Assembly (NCBI RefSeq): GCF_001499905.1
Contig: NZ_LQIS01000034.1
Coordinates: 62,001 to 126,000 of the forward strand
Length of the DNA stretch: 64,000 nucleotides
DNA from: Mycobacterium sp. GA-1285
GTDB lineage: Bacteria > Actinomycetota > Actinomycetes > Mycobacteriales > Mycobacteriaceae
Direction of reading: 5' to 3'
Each line of letters begins with the position of its first letter. Within the stretch, counting starts at the first letter, position 1. A program made the position numbers and the translations under genes. This document shows positions 54,625 to 62,202 of this stretch, piece by piece. The notes under the pieces are model-generated. The model was given only the letters and a program-made list of their open reading frames with translations, made no database searches and was not told the DNA's origin.

Positions 54625-55767
54625 ATGTCTCAAACACCCCCTGAGCTGGAAGCCGCGATCCGTCGCGCGCTGGCCAAGGTGATCGACCCCGAGCTGCGGC
54701 GGCCGATCACCGAACTCGGCATGGTCAAGAACGTCACCGTCGAACGTGACGGGGCGGTCCATGTCGAGGTCTACCTGACCACCGCTGCCTGCCCGAAGAA
54801 GACGGAGATCTCCGATCAGGTCGGCCGGGCCGTCGCCGACGTCCCCGGAACCGGCGCCGTCCGGGTCAGCCTCGACGTGATGAACGACGAACAGCGCACC
54901 GAATTGCGCAAGCAACTGCGCGGCGATTCGCGTGAGCCGGTCATCCCGTTCGCCCAGCCCGGTTCGCTGACCCGCGTCTACGCGGTGGCCTCCGGTAAGG
55001 GTGGCGTCGGCAAGTCCAGCGTCACCGTGAACCTCGCCGCGGCGATGGCCGCCCGCGGCGTATCGGTCGGCGTGCTCGACGCCGACATCTACGGGCACTC
55101 CGTTCCCCGCATGATGGGCATCACCGACCGGCCCACCCAGGTCGAGTCGATGATCGTTCCGCCGGTCGCCCACGACGTGCGGGTGATCTCCATCGCGATG
55201 TTCACGCAGGGCAACACCCCGGTGGTCTGGCGAGGCCCGATGCTGCACCGTGCACTGCAGCAATTCCTCGCCGACGTGTATTGGGGCGACCTGGACGTGC
55301 TGCTGCTTGACCTGCCGCCGGGCACCGGCGACGTCGCGATCTCGGTGGCCCAGCTGATCCCGGGCGCGGAGATCCTGGTGGTGACGACGCCCCAGCTAGC
55401 CGCCGCCGAGGTGGCCGAACGCGCCGGCGCGATCGCCCTGCAGACCCGCCAGCGCATCGTCGGCGTGGTGGAGAACATGTCCGGGCTGACGTTGCCCGAC
55501 GGCACGACCATGCAGATCTTCGGTGAAGGCGGCGGCAAACAGGTCGCCGAGCGGTTGTCGCGTGCGATCGGCGCCGACGTGCCGTTGCTGGGCCAGGTGC
55601 CGCTCGACCCTGCTCTGGTGACCGCGGGTGACTCCGGTGTCCCGCTGGTGCTCTACGCGCCGGACTCGGCGGCGGGTAAGGAGCTGCGCAGCGTCGCCGA
55701 TGCCCTGTCCAGCCGCAAGCGCGGACTGGCGGGGATGTCGCTGGGCCTGGACCCGGCCGGTCGATAA
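54625..55767 (+). CDS. mrp: Mrp/ApbC-family Fe-S carrier ATPase
   Basis: This 380-aa protein has an N-terminal MIP18/DUF59 domain (about 5-85; VIDPELRRPITELGMV) and a P-loop ATPase with deviant Walker A GKGGVGKSS, DADIYGHSVPRMMG and LPPGTGDVAIS. Mrp proteins carry or transfer Fe-S clusters. The usual C-terminal CxxC after VVENMS is missing here (GLTLPDGTTMQIFGEGG). It matches Rv1229c. ATG at 54625; a GTG one codon upstream is also in frame. Confidence 0.95.
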   Translation: MSQTPPELEAAIRRALAKVIDPELRRPITELGMVKNVTVERDGAVHVEVYLTTAACPKKTEISDQVGRAVADVPGTGAVRVSLDVMNDEQRTELRKQLRGDSREPVIPFAQPGSLTRVYAVASGKGGVGKSSVTVNLAAAMAARGVSVGVLDADIYGHSVPRMMGITDRPTQVESMIVPPVAHDVRVISIAMFTQGNTPVVWRGPMLHRALQQFLADVYWGDLDVLLLDLPPGTGDVAISVAQLIPGAEILVVTTPQLAAAEVAERAGAIALQTRQRIVGVVENMSGLTLPDGTTMQIFGEGGGKQVAERLSRAIGADVPLLGQVPLDPALVTAGDSGVPLVLYAPDSAAGKELRSVADALSSRKRGLAGMSLGLDPAGR

Positions 55768-55842
55768 CGGTCTCGTGTCCGAGACCGAACTCCGTCACAC
55801 CCTGTTCGACAAGGCGTTACAGTGCTGTTCGTGGGTGGGGCG

Positions 55843-56478
55843 ATGTTAGCCAACGGGCGGGGCAAGTTGCTGGCCCTCGTCGCATCCATCACGCTGTCGG
55901 TCGCCCTGTTCTACGCCCAGACCGCGGAACCGCCCGCACCGCAGGCCACTCCTCCCGCGGCCGAGCAGGTCGGGCATCCGGATGCCCGGCCGGCGCCCGC
56001 CCCGCCGGTCAACACGCCCACCGAAGCGGAGTTGCTCGCGGCCAGTGCTCCTGTCGCCACCGCGGCCACCCCGTTCGAGTTGCCCGCCGGCATTGCGCCC
56101 GAGAACGGATTGCAGGTCAACACCATTCGGGTGGCCCGCGCGATCAGCGTGTTGTTCCCCGAAGTCACGACGATCGGCGGATATCGCCAGGATCCGCTGC
56201 CGTGGCATCCCAATGGCCTGGCCATCGACGTGATGATCCCGAACCACGGCAGCGAAGAGGGCATCGCGCTCGGCAACCAGATCGCCGGGATCGCGTTGGC
56301 GAACGCCAAGCGCTGGGGTGTGATCCACGTGATCTGGCGGCAGGGCTTCTACCCCGGCGTCGGGGCTCCCAGTTGGACGGCGGACTACGGCAACGAGACC
56401 GCCAACCACTTCGACCATGTCCACATCGCCACCAACGGCGGCGGATTCCCGACCGGCGACGAGCACTACTTCATCTGA
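55843..56478 (+). CDS. Exported protein with M15-like (ARB_07466-type) C-terminal domain
   Basis: The 211-aa form starting at 55843 (MLANGRGKLLALVASI) has a signal/anchor helix, a Pro/Ala-rich linker (to about residue 70) and a conserved domain. Its motifs HPNGLAIDVMIPNHG and NHFDHVHI resemble the His-x-x-Gly-x-x-x-Asp and His-x-His zinc ligands of M15-type peptidoglycan carboxypeptidases. No lipobox cysteine is present, unlike LpqX (Rv1228), which sits beside mrp in M. tuberculosis. GTG starts at 55822 and 55831 are possible. It converges with tatB. Confidence 0.85.
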   Translation: MLANGRGKLLALVASITLSVALFYAQTAEPPAPQATPPAAEQVGHPDARPAPAPPVNTPTEAELLAASAPVATAATPFELPAGIAPENGLQVNTIRVARAISVLFPEVTTIGGYRQDPLPWHPNGLAIDVMIPNHGSEEGIALGNQIAGIALANAKRWGVIHVIWRQGFYPGVGAPSWTADYGNETANHFDHVHIATNGGGFPTGDEHYFI

Positions 56479-56494
56479 GCCCGCGCACGCTCCG

Positions 56495-56899
56495 TCACGT
56501 GGCGTCGGTGTCGAACGGTGTCGTCGCCGGCGCGTGCGGAGATGCGGACGGCGTCGACTGCGGAGGTGACTCCGGTGGGGAGACCGGTTTGTCGGTCTGC
56601 TTACGGTCGAAATTGCCGGTGAAGATCGAGTCGTCCCCGTCGAGCAGATGTTTGGTGAGCGCGGCGCGCGGCGTCATACCGCGCAACTTGCTGAGCTCGC
56701 TCAAGGGCTCGCGCAGGTCGTCGAACTCCGGTCCGAGGTCTTCGCGCAGTTGGCTGGTGGCGCCGCTGATGTAATCGCGGGCTTGGCGCAGCGCGCCCGT
56801 CGTCCACCGGATCGCGCCGGGTAGCCGCTCAGGCCCCAGGATCACCAAACCGGCGATCACCAGGATCATCATCTCGCCCCAGCCGATGTTGGCGAACAT
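56495..56899 (-). CDS. tatB: Twin-arginine translocase subunit TatB
   Basis: The 134-aa protein begins MFANIGWGEMMILVIAGLVI, the single N-terminal membrane helix followed by the GPERLP hinge and an amphipathic helix (GAIRWTTGALRQARDYISG), then an acidic/Pro-Ser-rich tail. It recognises twin-arginine substrates with TatC. It lies 2 bp after htrA in the sigE-rseA-htrA-tatB cluster, as in M. tuberculosis. Confidence 0.95.
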   Translation of the reverse strand: MFANIGWGEMMILVIAGLVILGPERLPGAIRWTTGALRQARDYISGATSQLREDLGPEFDDLREPLSELSKLRGMTPRAALTKHLLDGDDSIFTGNFDRKQTDKPVSPPESPPQSTPSASPHAPATTPFDTDAT

Positions 56900-56901
56900 C
56901 G

Positions 56902-58389
56902 CTAGGTGTTGTCGGGACCGGGGTTGACGGTCAGTGTCACCCGCCGGCCGTCACGCATCACCTCGATCGGCGCGTCCTGGCCGATCTTGAGCTGACGCAC
57001 GGCGACGACGAACTCGTCGGCGTCTGCCACTGTCCGGTCGCCGACCTTGACCACGACGTCGTTTTCGAGGATGCCCGCCTTCTCCGCCGGGCTGCCGGCC
57101 TTGACGTTGGCCACCTGGGCGCCGGAGGCGATGTCGTTGCTGACCGAGCGGGCGGTCAGGCCCAGCGTCGGGTGCGCGATCTTGCCGTCGCGGATGAGCG
57201 AATCGACGACCGTCTTGACCTCGTTGATCGGGATCGCGAACCCCAGCCCGCTGGCGCTGTCGGACAGCGACTTACCTGCGGTGTTGATGCCGATCACGTT
57301 GCCGTTCATGTCGATGAGGGGACCACCGGAGTTGCCGTGGTTGATCGGCGCATCGGTCTGCAGACCGTCGATCACGGTGTCGGTGTCCGAGCCGTCGCCC
57401 GACAGCGGCACCGGGCGGTGCAGCGCGCTGATGATTCCGGCGGTGACGGTGCTGCGCAGGCCCAGCGGGGCGCCCGCGGCAATCACCTCGTCGCCGACGC
57501 GCAGCTTGTCCGAATCGCCCATCTGAGCGACGGTCAGGTTGTCCACGTTGTCGACCTTCAGCACGGCCAGGTCGGTTTTCGGGTCGCGGCCCACGAGGTT
57601 GGCGGGCACCTCTTTGCCGTCGTTGAAGACGATCTTCATCTTGTACTTGCTCGGGTTGTTCGCGGCCTCGGAGATCACGTGGTTGTTGGTCACGATGTAA
57701 CCGCGTCCGTCGATGACGACGCCGGAGCCCTGCGAACCCTCCTGATCACTGGTCGCCTCCACCGTCACCACCGAATCAGCAACGGCTGCAGCGACTTTGG
57801 CGATTTGACCCTCGGGCGGCGGGCCGCTGTCGGAGGTGTTCAGCGTGACCTTCGACGTGGTGAACGCCTCAACCACCTCGGCGGTCTTGCGGCCCACCCA
57901 CCCGCCTGCGAAACCGATCACCAGGGCGATGATGGCCAACACCGCCAGCGCGACGTAGGACACCCTGCCGCCGAACAGCACGTCGCGCACGCCCAACTTG
58001 CCGGTGGGCACATTGGCCTGGGTCCGCGGCGGCTCGTGGACGGCGGGGGCTCCCAGAGCGGCAGGTGCCGACGGATCCCGCCATGGGTCGGCGGCCACGT
58101 CGTCGGCGTCCTGGTCGCGCTCAGCCTCGAGCGCGCCCGCATCGGCGGGATGGCGCTGCAGCGAGTCGCCGCCGGGATAAGGCTTGCCGAACGCCTCGGC
58201 CAGCACCGGATCGGGTGGCTGGTTGGTTGGCGTGAACTCGCCTTGGTCGCGATACTTGTCGAGCCCCACGAACGAACCTTCGACGCCGTTGGGCCTGCCG
58301 AACGCGCGCTGCGCCGCCGGATCGACGGGCGGCCGCGAGACGGGGCGGGGGTCCAGGCGTTCGCGCCTGCTCTGGTCCAGATTGGTCAC
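56902..58389 (-). CDS. htrA: Membrane serine protease HtrA
   Basis: This 495-aa protein has a long cytoplasmic N-terminus (about 1-142, charged and Pro-rich), one membrane helix (about 143-166) and an extracytoplasmic trypsin-like domain with His237 (TNNHV), Asp273 (KTDLAV) and Ser354 (GNSGGP), followed by one PDZ domain (about 400-490; GSPAEKAGILENDVVVKVGD). It degrades misfolded envelope proteins and is linked to the SigE envelope-stress response through RseA. It starts 69 bp after rseA. Confidence 0.95.
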   Translation of the reverse strand: MTNLDQSRRERLDPRPVSRPPVDPAAQRAFGRPNGVEGSFVGLDKYRDQGEFTPTNQPPDPVLAEAFGKPYPGGDSLQRHPADAGALEAERDQDADDVAADPWRDPSAPAALGAPAVHEPPRTQANVPTGKLGVRDVLFGGRVSYVALAVLAIIALVIGFAGGWVGRKTAEVVEAFTTSKVTLNTSDSGPPPEGQIAKVAAAVADSVVTVEATSDQEGSQGSGVVIDGRGYIVTNNHVISEAANNPSKYKMKIVFNDGKEVPANLVGRDPKTDLAVLKVDNVDNLTVAQMGDSDKLRVGDEVIAAGAPLGLRSTVTAGIISALHRPVPLSGDGSDTDTVIDGLQTDAPINHGNSGGPLIDMNGNVIGINTAGKSLSDSASGLGFAIPINEVKTVVDSLIRDGKIAHPTLGLTARSVSNDIASGAQVANVKAGSPAEKAGILENDVVVKVGDRTVADADEFVVAVRQLKIGQDAPIEVMRDGRRVTLTVNPGPDNT

Positions 58390-58458
58390 CCGGTCATCAC
58401 CCTCTGTGAAAGCGCCCGCCTATGCCGGCGCGGATCGCTGCTCGTGTTCGCACTTACC

Positions 58459-58854
58459 CTACCGGCGCTTACGTCGAAGACGTTGTGCGCTGTCAGCAAA
58501 CTGTGACTGCGGCGACTCGACGGGCGGCTCCGGCGGAGCGTGGCGCGGGATCTCAGACAACAGCCCCAGCAGTGAGCTCGGCATGGCGACCGGCCGGGAT
58601 TCCCGCAACGCCGCGCGCGCCTGCCGCTGGGCTTCGACCTCCGCCGCGCACTGCGGACACAACGACAAGTGGTGGGCGGCGCGAAGGTGGGGCGTCAGCC
58701 GTAGTTCACCGTCGACGAAGGCGGCGACGGCCTCTGTCGAGAGGTGTTCGGTGGAGCCGAACTGTCGCGGGCCGACCGGCGCGTCGCTCTGGGAGGCGAA
58801 CTGGGAGGGCAACCACGAGAAGGCCCGACGGAACACGTGTCCCGGGTCGACCAT
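58459..58854 (-). CDS. rseA: Anti-sigma-E factor RseA
   Basis: The 131-aa zinc-binding anti-sigma factor begins MVDPGHVFRRAFSWLP, nearly identical to the start of the M. tuberculosis protein, so 58854 is chosen over the ATG nine codons upstream. The ZAS motif HHLSLCPQCAAEV supplies His-x3-Cys-x2-Cys. There is no membrane helix, so it is cytoplasmic, as known for RseA. It binds SigE; phosphorylation and ClpC1P2 proteolysis release SigE in the studied species. The C-terminal tail is shorter than that of the M. tuberculosis protein. Confidence 0.94.
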   Translation of the reverse strand: MVDPGHVFRRAFSWLPSQFASQSDAPVGPRQFGSTEHLSTEAVAAFVDGELRLTPHLRAAHHLSLCPQCAAEVEAQRQARAALRESRPVAMPSSLLGLLSEIPRHAPPEPPVESPQSQFADSAQRLRRKRR

Positions 58855-58930
58855 CGCCCAGCTCCTCTCACTGCGTGTCACGGCGTCAATTCGAATGTAG
58901 CGCGGCGCGCCGTGCGCAAGCCCGCGAATG

Positions 58931-59719
58931 TCAGGCCGTCTTGGCCGCGTCGCCGGGGCGAGCCGACGAGGCGGTCTCGCCGTGGTTGGCCAGGTAGTCG
59001 CGAAGGGCCTGCCTACCGCGGTGGATACGGCTGCGCACGGTACCCAGCTTGACGTCGAGCGTCGCGCCGATCTCCTCGTAGGACAGTCCCTCGATGTCGC
59101 ACAGCACGACGGCGGCGCGAAACTCCGGCGGCAACGAATCCAGCGCCGCCTGCAGGTCAGGGCCGAGCCGCGAGTCGTGGTAGATCTGCTCGGGGTTCGG
59201 ATCGTCGGCGGGGACCCGGTCGTAGTCCTCGGGCAGCGCCTCCATGCGGATGCGCCCGCGCCTGCGCACCATGTCCAGGAACAGGTTCGTGGTGATGCGG
59301 TGCAGCCAGCCCTCGAAGGTGCCCGGCTGGTAGTTCTGCAGGGACCGGAACACGCGGATGAACGTCTCCTGCGTGAGGTCCTCGGCGTCGTGCTGATTAC
59401 CCGACAGACGATAAGCCAGCCGGTACACCCGGTCGGCGTGCTGGCGCACCAGCTCGTCCCACGAGGGCATGGTCGATTTGTCGCCCGTGGCGTCGAACAC
59501 CGCGGTGCCGGTCATTTCGTCGGAAGGCTCGACCCACTCGCCGTCCCTGAACTGTTCGAGATGGGACATCGAAGTCGGCGCCATCTTGATGGTGGTCGTC
59601 AGATCCTCCTGGTCACAGCCGCCATCACGGTGCGGCGGTTCGCTACTGCCCAAAACGCGGAGATCCGCGTAGGTATTCCCTGGTAGGTCCCCGGGATGCC
59701 AACGTCCGCCGTTTTCCAT
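58931..59719 (-). CDS. sigE: ECF sigma factor SigE
   Basis: This 262-aa extracytoplasmic-function sigma factor controls the cell-envelope stress response. Region 2 has LVRQHADRVYRLAYRLSGNQHDAEDLTQETF in consecutive blocks, and region 4 has LPPEFRAAVVLCDIEGLSYEEIGATLDVKLGTVRSRIHRGR. The start at 59719 (MENGGRWHPG) gives a length close to the M. tuberculosis protein. Further in-frame starts (59755 upstream, the MSHLEQ Met inside) may be used, since SigE isoforms are known. It is divergent from the methyltransferase gene. TCTCAGG on the minus strand near 59775-59781 resembles half of an MprA box. Confidence 0.95.
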   Translation of the reverse strand: MENGGRWHPGDLPGNTYADLRVLGSSEPPHRDGGCDQEDLTTTIKMAPTSMSHLEQFRDGEWVEPSDEMTGTAVFDATGDKSTMPSWDELVRQHADRVYRLAYRLSGNQHDAEDLTQETFIRVFRSLQNYQPGTFEGWLHRITTNLFLDMVRRRGRIRMEALPEDYDRVPADDPNPEQIYHDSRLGPDLQAALDSLPPEFRAAVVLCDIEGLSYEEIGATLDVKLGTVRSRIHRGRQALRDYLANHGETASSARPGDAAKTA

Positions 59720-59895
59720 GGGACATACCGTCTCCGACCGTTCCGTGCCTGGCATATGAGCAAACTGAACATTTCCTGAGAAAGCTTTTCTACCCATTTC
59801 CGACGTGCGTGAACCCATTGAGAATTCGTGCGATCCGGTCGACGGGAACGGGCGTGTCGCGATGCTGGCCCCCACCGGTTGGCTACGCTGCGGGC

Positions 59896-60555
59896 ATGGC
59901 CGGCACCGACGACGTCATTGGGCCGCACAGTCGTGCCGAATCCATCGTGTTGCACGCCGAGCAGTCCATCTCCGAGGACGCCATTGTCGCTGCGGCGCGC
60001 GAACGCGCGCTCGACATCGGCGCGGGCGCCGTCACTCCCGCCGTCGGCGCCTTGCTCTGCGTGTTCGCCAAGCTGACCTCCGCCAAGGCCGTCGTGGAAG
60101 TCGGCACGGGCGCCGGGGTCAGTGGCCTGTGGCTGCTGTCGGGTATGCGTGAAGACGGTGTGTTGACCACCATCGACGTCGAACCAGAGCATCAGCGCAT
60201 CGCCAAACAGGCGTTCAGCGAGGCCGGGATCGGCCCGGGGCGCAGCCGGCTGATCAGCGGACGCGCTCAAGAAGTGCTGACCCGCCTCGCCGACGAGTCT
60301 TATGACCTGGTGTTCGTCGATGCCGATCCGTTGGACCAGCCGCAATTCGTCGCCGAAGGTGTCCGGTTGTTGCGTCCGGGCGGCGCGATCGTCTTGCACC
60401 GCGCCGCGCTCGGGGGCCGCGCCGGCGACGCCACCGCCAACGACGCCGAGGTTGCGGCCGTACGCGAGGCCACCCGGCTGATCGCCGAAGACGAACGGCT
60501 CACGCCGGTGTTGATCCCCTTGGGCGACGGGCTGCTCGCCGCCGCACGCGACTGA
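59896..60555 (+). CDS. SAM-dependent O-methyltransferase (Rv1220c-like)
   Basis: This 219-aa protein is of the class I catechol/caffeoyl-CoA O-methyltransferase family. The SAM-binding motif VVEVGTGAGVSGLWLLSGM is followed by TTIDVEPEHQ, DLVFVDADPLDQPQ (metal-binding Asp residues) and LRPGGAIVLHRAA. It matches Rv1220c. The substrate is not known. The start ATG at 59896 gives the conserved length; it is divergent from sigE with about 176 bp between. Confidence 0.92.
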   Translation: MAGTDDVIGPHSRAESIVLHAEQSISEDAIVAAARERALDIGAGAVTPAVGALLCVFAKLTSAKAVVEVGTGAGVSGLWLLSGMREDGVLTTIDVEPEHQRIAKQAFSEAGIGPGRSRLISGRAQEVLTRLADESYDLVFVDADPLDQPQFVAEGVRLLRPGGAIVLHRAALGGRAGDATANDAEVAAVREATRLIAEDERLTPVLIPLGDGLLAAARD

Positions 60556-60598
60556 TTCACAACCAACCGCAATGCTCGCGACCATCCCCTTGACCGCG

Positions 60599-60638
60599 TA
60601 CTGAACAGCCGTTTAGCATACTGAACATGCGTTCAGTA
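60599..60638. promoter_or_regulatory. Twin TetR operators
   Basis: Two 20-bp palindromes abut exactly. The first (60599-60618) is TACTGAAC-AGCC-GTTTAGCA (6 of 8 arm positions pair). The second (60619-60638) is TACTGAAC-ATGC-GTTCAGTA with perfect 8-bp arms, and includes the start codon at 60627. They are the evident autoregulatory sites of the TetR gene. Confidence 0.85.
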
Positions 60639-61319
60639 CCCGAAGATCGAACCGCCGCCGCGCGAATCCGCGACGCAGCGATCGAACAGTGGGGCCAACA
60701 CGGCTTCGCGGTCGGGCTTCGCGCGATCGGCGAGGCGGCCGGAGTCTCGGCGCCGCTGGTCATTCATCACTTCGGCTCGAAGCAGGGCCTGCGCAGGGCA
60801 TGTGACGCCTACGTCGCCGAAGTGATCCGGGAGGCGAAGTCGGGGTCGCTGCAGACGCACGACCCCGCCACCTGGCTGACCCAGATGGCCGACATCGAGT
60901 CCTACGCGCCGTTGATGGCCTACCTGGTGCGCAGCCTGCAGTCCGGCACCGAGCTCGCCAAGGGGTTCTGGCAACAGATGATCGACAACGCCGAGCGCTA
61001 CCTCGACGACGGCGTTCGCTCCGGCTTGCTCAAGCCGAGCCGTGATCCACGGGCCAGGGCCAGGTTCCTGTCGATGGCCAGCGGCGGGGGCTTCTTGCTG
61101 TATCTGCAACTGCACCCGTCCGGTGACCTGCGCGAAGCGCTTCGCGACTACGCCGAGGAGATGGTGCTACCGGCCCTCGAGCTCTACTCCGAAGGGTTGA
61201 TGACCGATTCGACGATGTACGAAGCCTTCCTCGCACAACGCGAGAAGGGCGTCCCGTTCAGCACCCTGAAGGAAGGAGACCGCGATGACGGCTCAGATCG
61301 CAAGGCCGCGGCGAACTGA
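60627..61319 (+). CDS. TetR-family repressor of the ABC exporter (Rv1219c-like)
   Basis: This 230-aa regulator has an N-terminal helix-turn-helix (AIGEAAGVSAPLVIHHFGSKQGLRRACD, about 30-57) and a helical sensor domain of the long TetR type. It overlaps the ABC ATPase gene by 35 bp, and its own start codon lies inside the second of two operators, so it should repress its own operon including the exporter. Rv1219c has this role in M. tuberculosis. The inducer is probably a drug exported by the pump. Confidence 0.93.
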   Translation: MRSVPEDRTAAARIRDAAIEQWGQHGFAVGLRAIGEAAGVSAPLVIHHFGSKQGLRRACDAYVAEVIREAKSGSLQTHDPATWLTQMADIESYAPLMAYLVRSLQSGTELAKGFWQQMIDNAERYLDDGVRSGLLKPSRDPRARARFLSMASGGGFLLYLQLHPSGDLREALRDYAEEMVLPALELYSEGLMTDSTMYEAFLAQREKGVPFSTLKEGDRDDGSDRKAAAN

Positions 61320-62202
61320 CGACGCGGCAGTCGAAATCCGCGGGCTCGTCAAGGCTTTCGGACACACCAAGGCGCTCGACGGGTTGGACCTCACCGTCAC
61401 CTCCGGACAGATCACCGGGTTCCTCGGCCCGAACGGTGCGGGCAAGTCGACGACGCTGCGCGTGCTGCTCGGGCTGTTGCGGGCCGACAGCGGCTCGGTG
61501 CGGCTGCTCGGCGGCGATCCGTGGCGCGACGCGGTGGAGTTGCACCGGCGCATCGCCTACGTGCCGGGCGATGTGACGTTGTGGCCCAACCTGACCGGGC
61601 TGCAGGCTATCGACTTTCTGGCCCGGCTTCGCGGCAACGGCGTGGACAAGGTTCGCCGCGATCAGCTGATCGAGCGCTTCGAACTCGATCCGCACAAGAA
61701 GGCCCGCACGTACTCCAAGGGCAATCGGCAGAAGGTCGCGATCGTCGCCGCGTTCTCGACCAACGCCGAGCTCTACATCCTCGACGAGCCGACCTCAGGC
61801 CTGGATCCATTGATGGAGAGGGTCTTTCAGAACTGTGTCGCAGAAGTCGCCGAGCTCGGCGCGGCGGTATTGCTGTCCAGTCACATCCTGGCCGAGGTCG
61901 AGAAGCTCTGCGACCACGTCACGATCATCCGCGCCGGCCGGACCGTGCGGTCCGGTGCCCTCGACGAGTTGCGACACCTGATGCGCACGACCATTTCCGT
62001 CCGCACCCGCCAGGACGGTCGACGGCTCCGCCAGGCCCCCTTCGCGCACGACTTCGCCATCACCGACGGCCACTACGTCTTCTCGGTCGACCGCCACGAC
62101 CTCGATCTCGCGATGGGCCATCTCAGCGACCTCGGAATCATCGACCTGACCGTCACGCCGGCCTCGCTCGAAGACATGTTCCTGCGGGAGTACGTGCGAT
62201 GA
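61285..62202 (+). CDS. Drug-export ABC ATPase (Rv1218c-like)
   Basis: This 305-aa ATPase has Walker A GPNGAGKST, Q-loop, an atypical signature YSKGNRQK, Walker B LYILDEPTSGLDP and the H-loop SSHILAEVEK. This is the DrrA/CcmA-type group annotated as tetronasin or antibiotic exporters. The ATG at 61285 has GGAAGGAG 6-7 bp upstream and lies within the end of the TetR gene. It works with the permease that follows (4-bp ATGA overlap). Confidence 0.94.
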   Translation: MTAQIARPRRTDDAAVEIRGLVKAFGHTKALDGLDLTVTSGQITGFLGPNGAGKSTTLRVLLGLLRADSGSVRLLGGDPWRDAVELHRRIAYVPGDVTLWPNLTGLQAIDFLARLRGNGVDKVRRDQLIERFELDPHKKARTYSKGNRQKVAIVAAFSTNAELYILDEPTSGLDPLMERVFQNCVAEVAELGAAVLLSSHILAEVEKLCDHVTIIRAGRTVRSGALDELRHLMRTTISVRTRQDGRRLRQAPFAHDFAITDGHYVFSVDRHDLDLAMGHLSDLGIIDLTVTPASLEDMFLREYVR

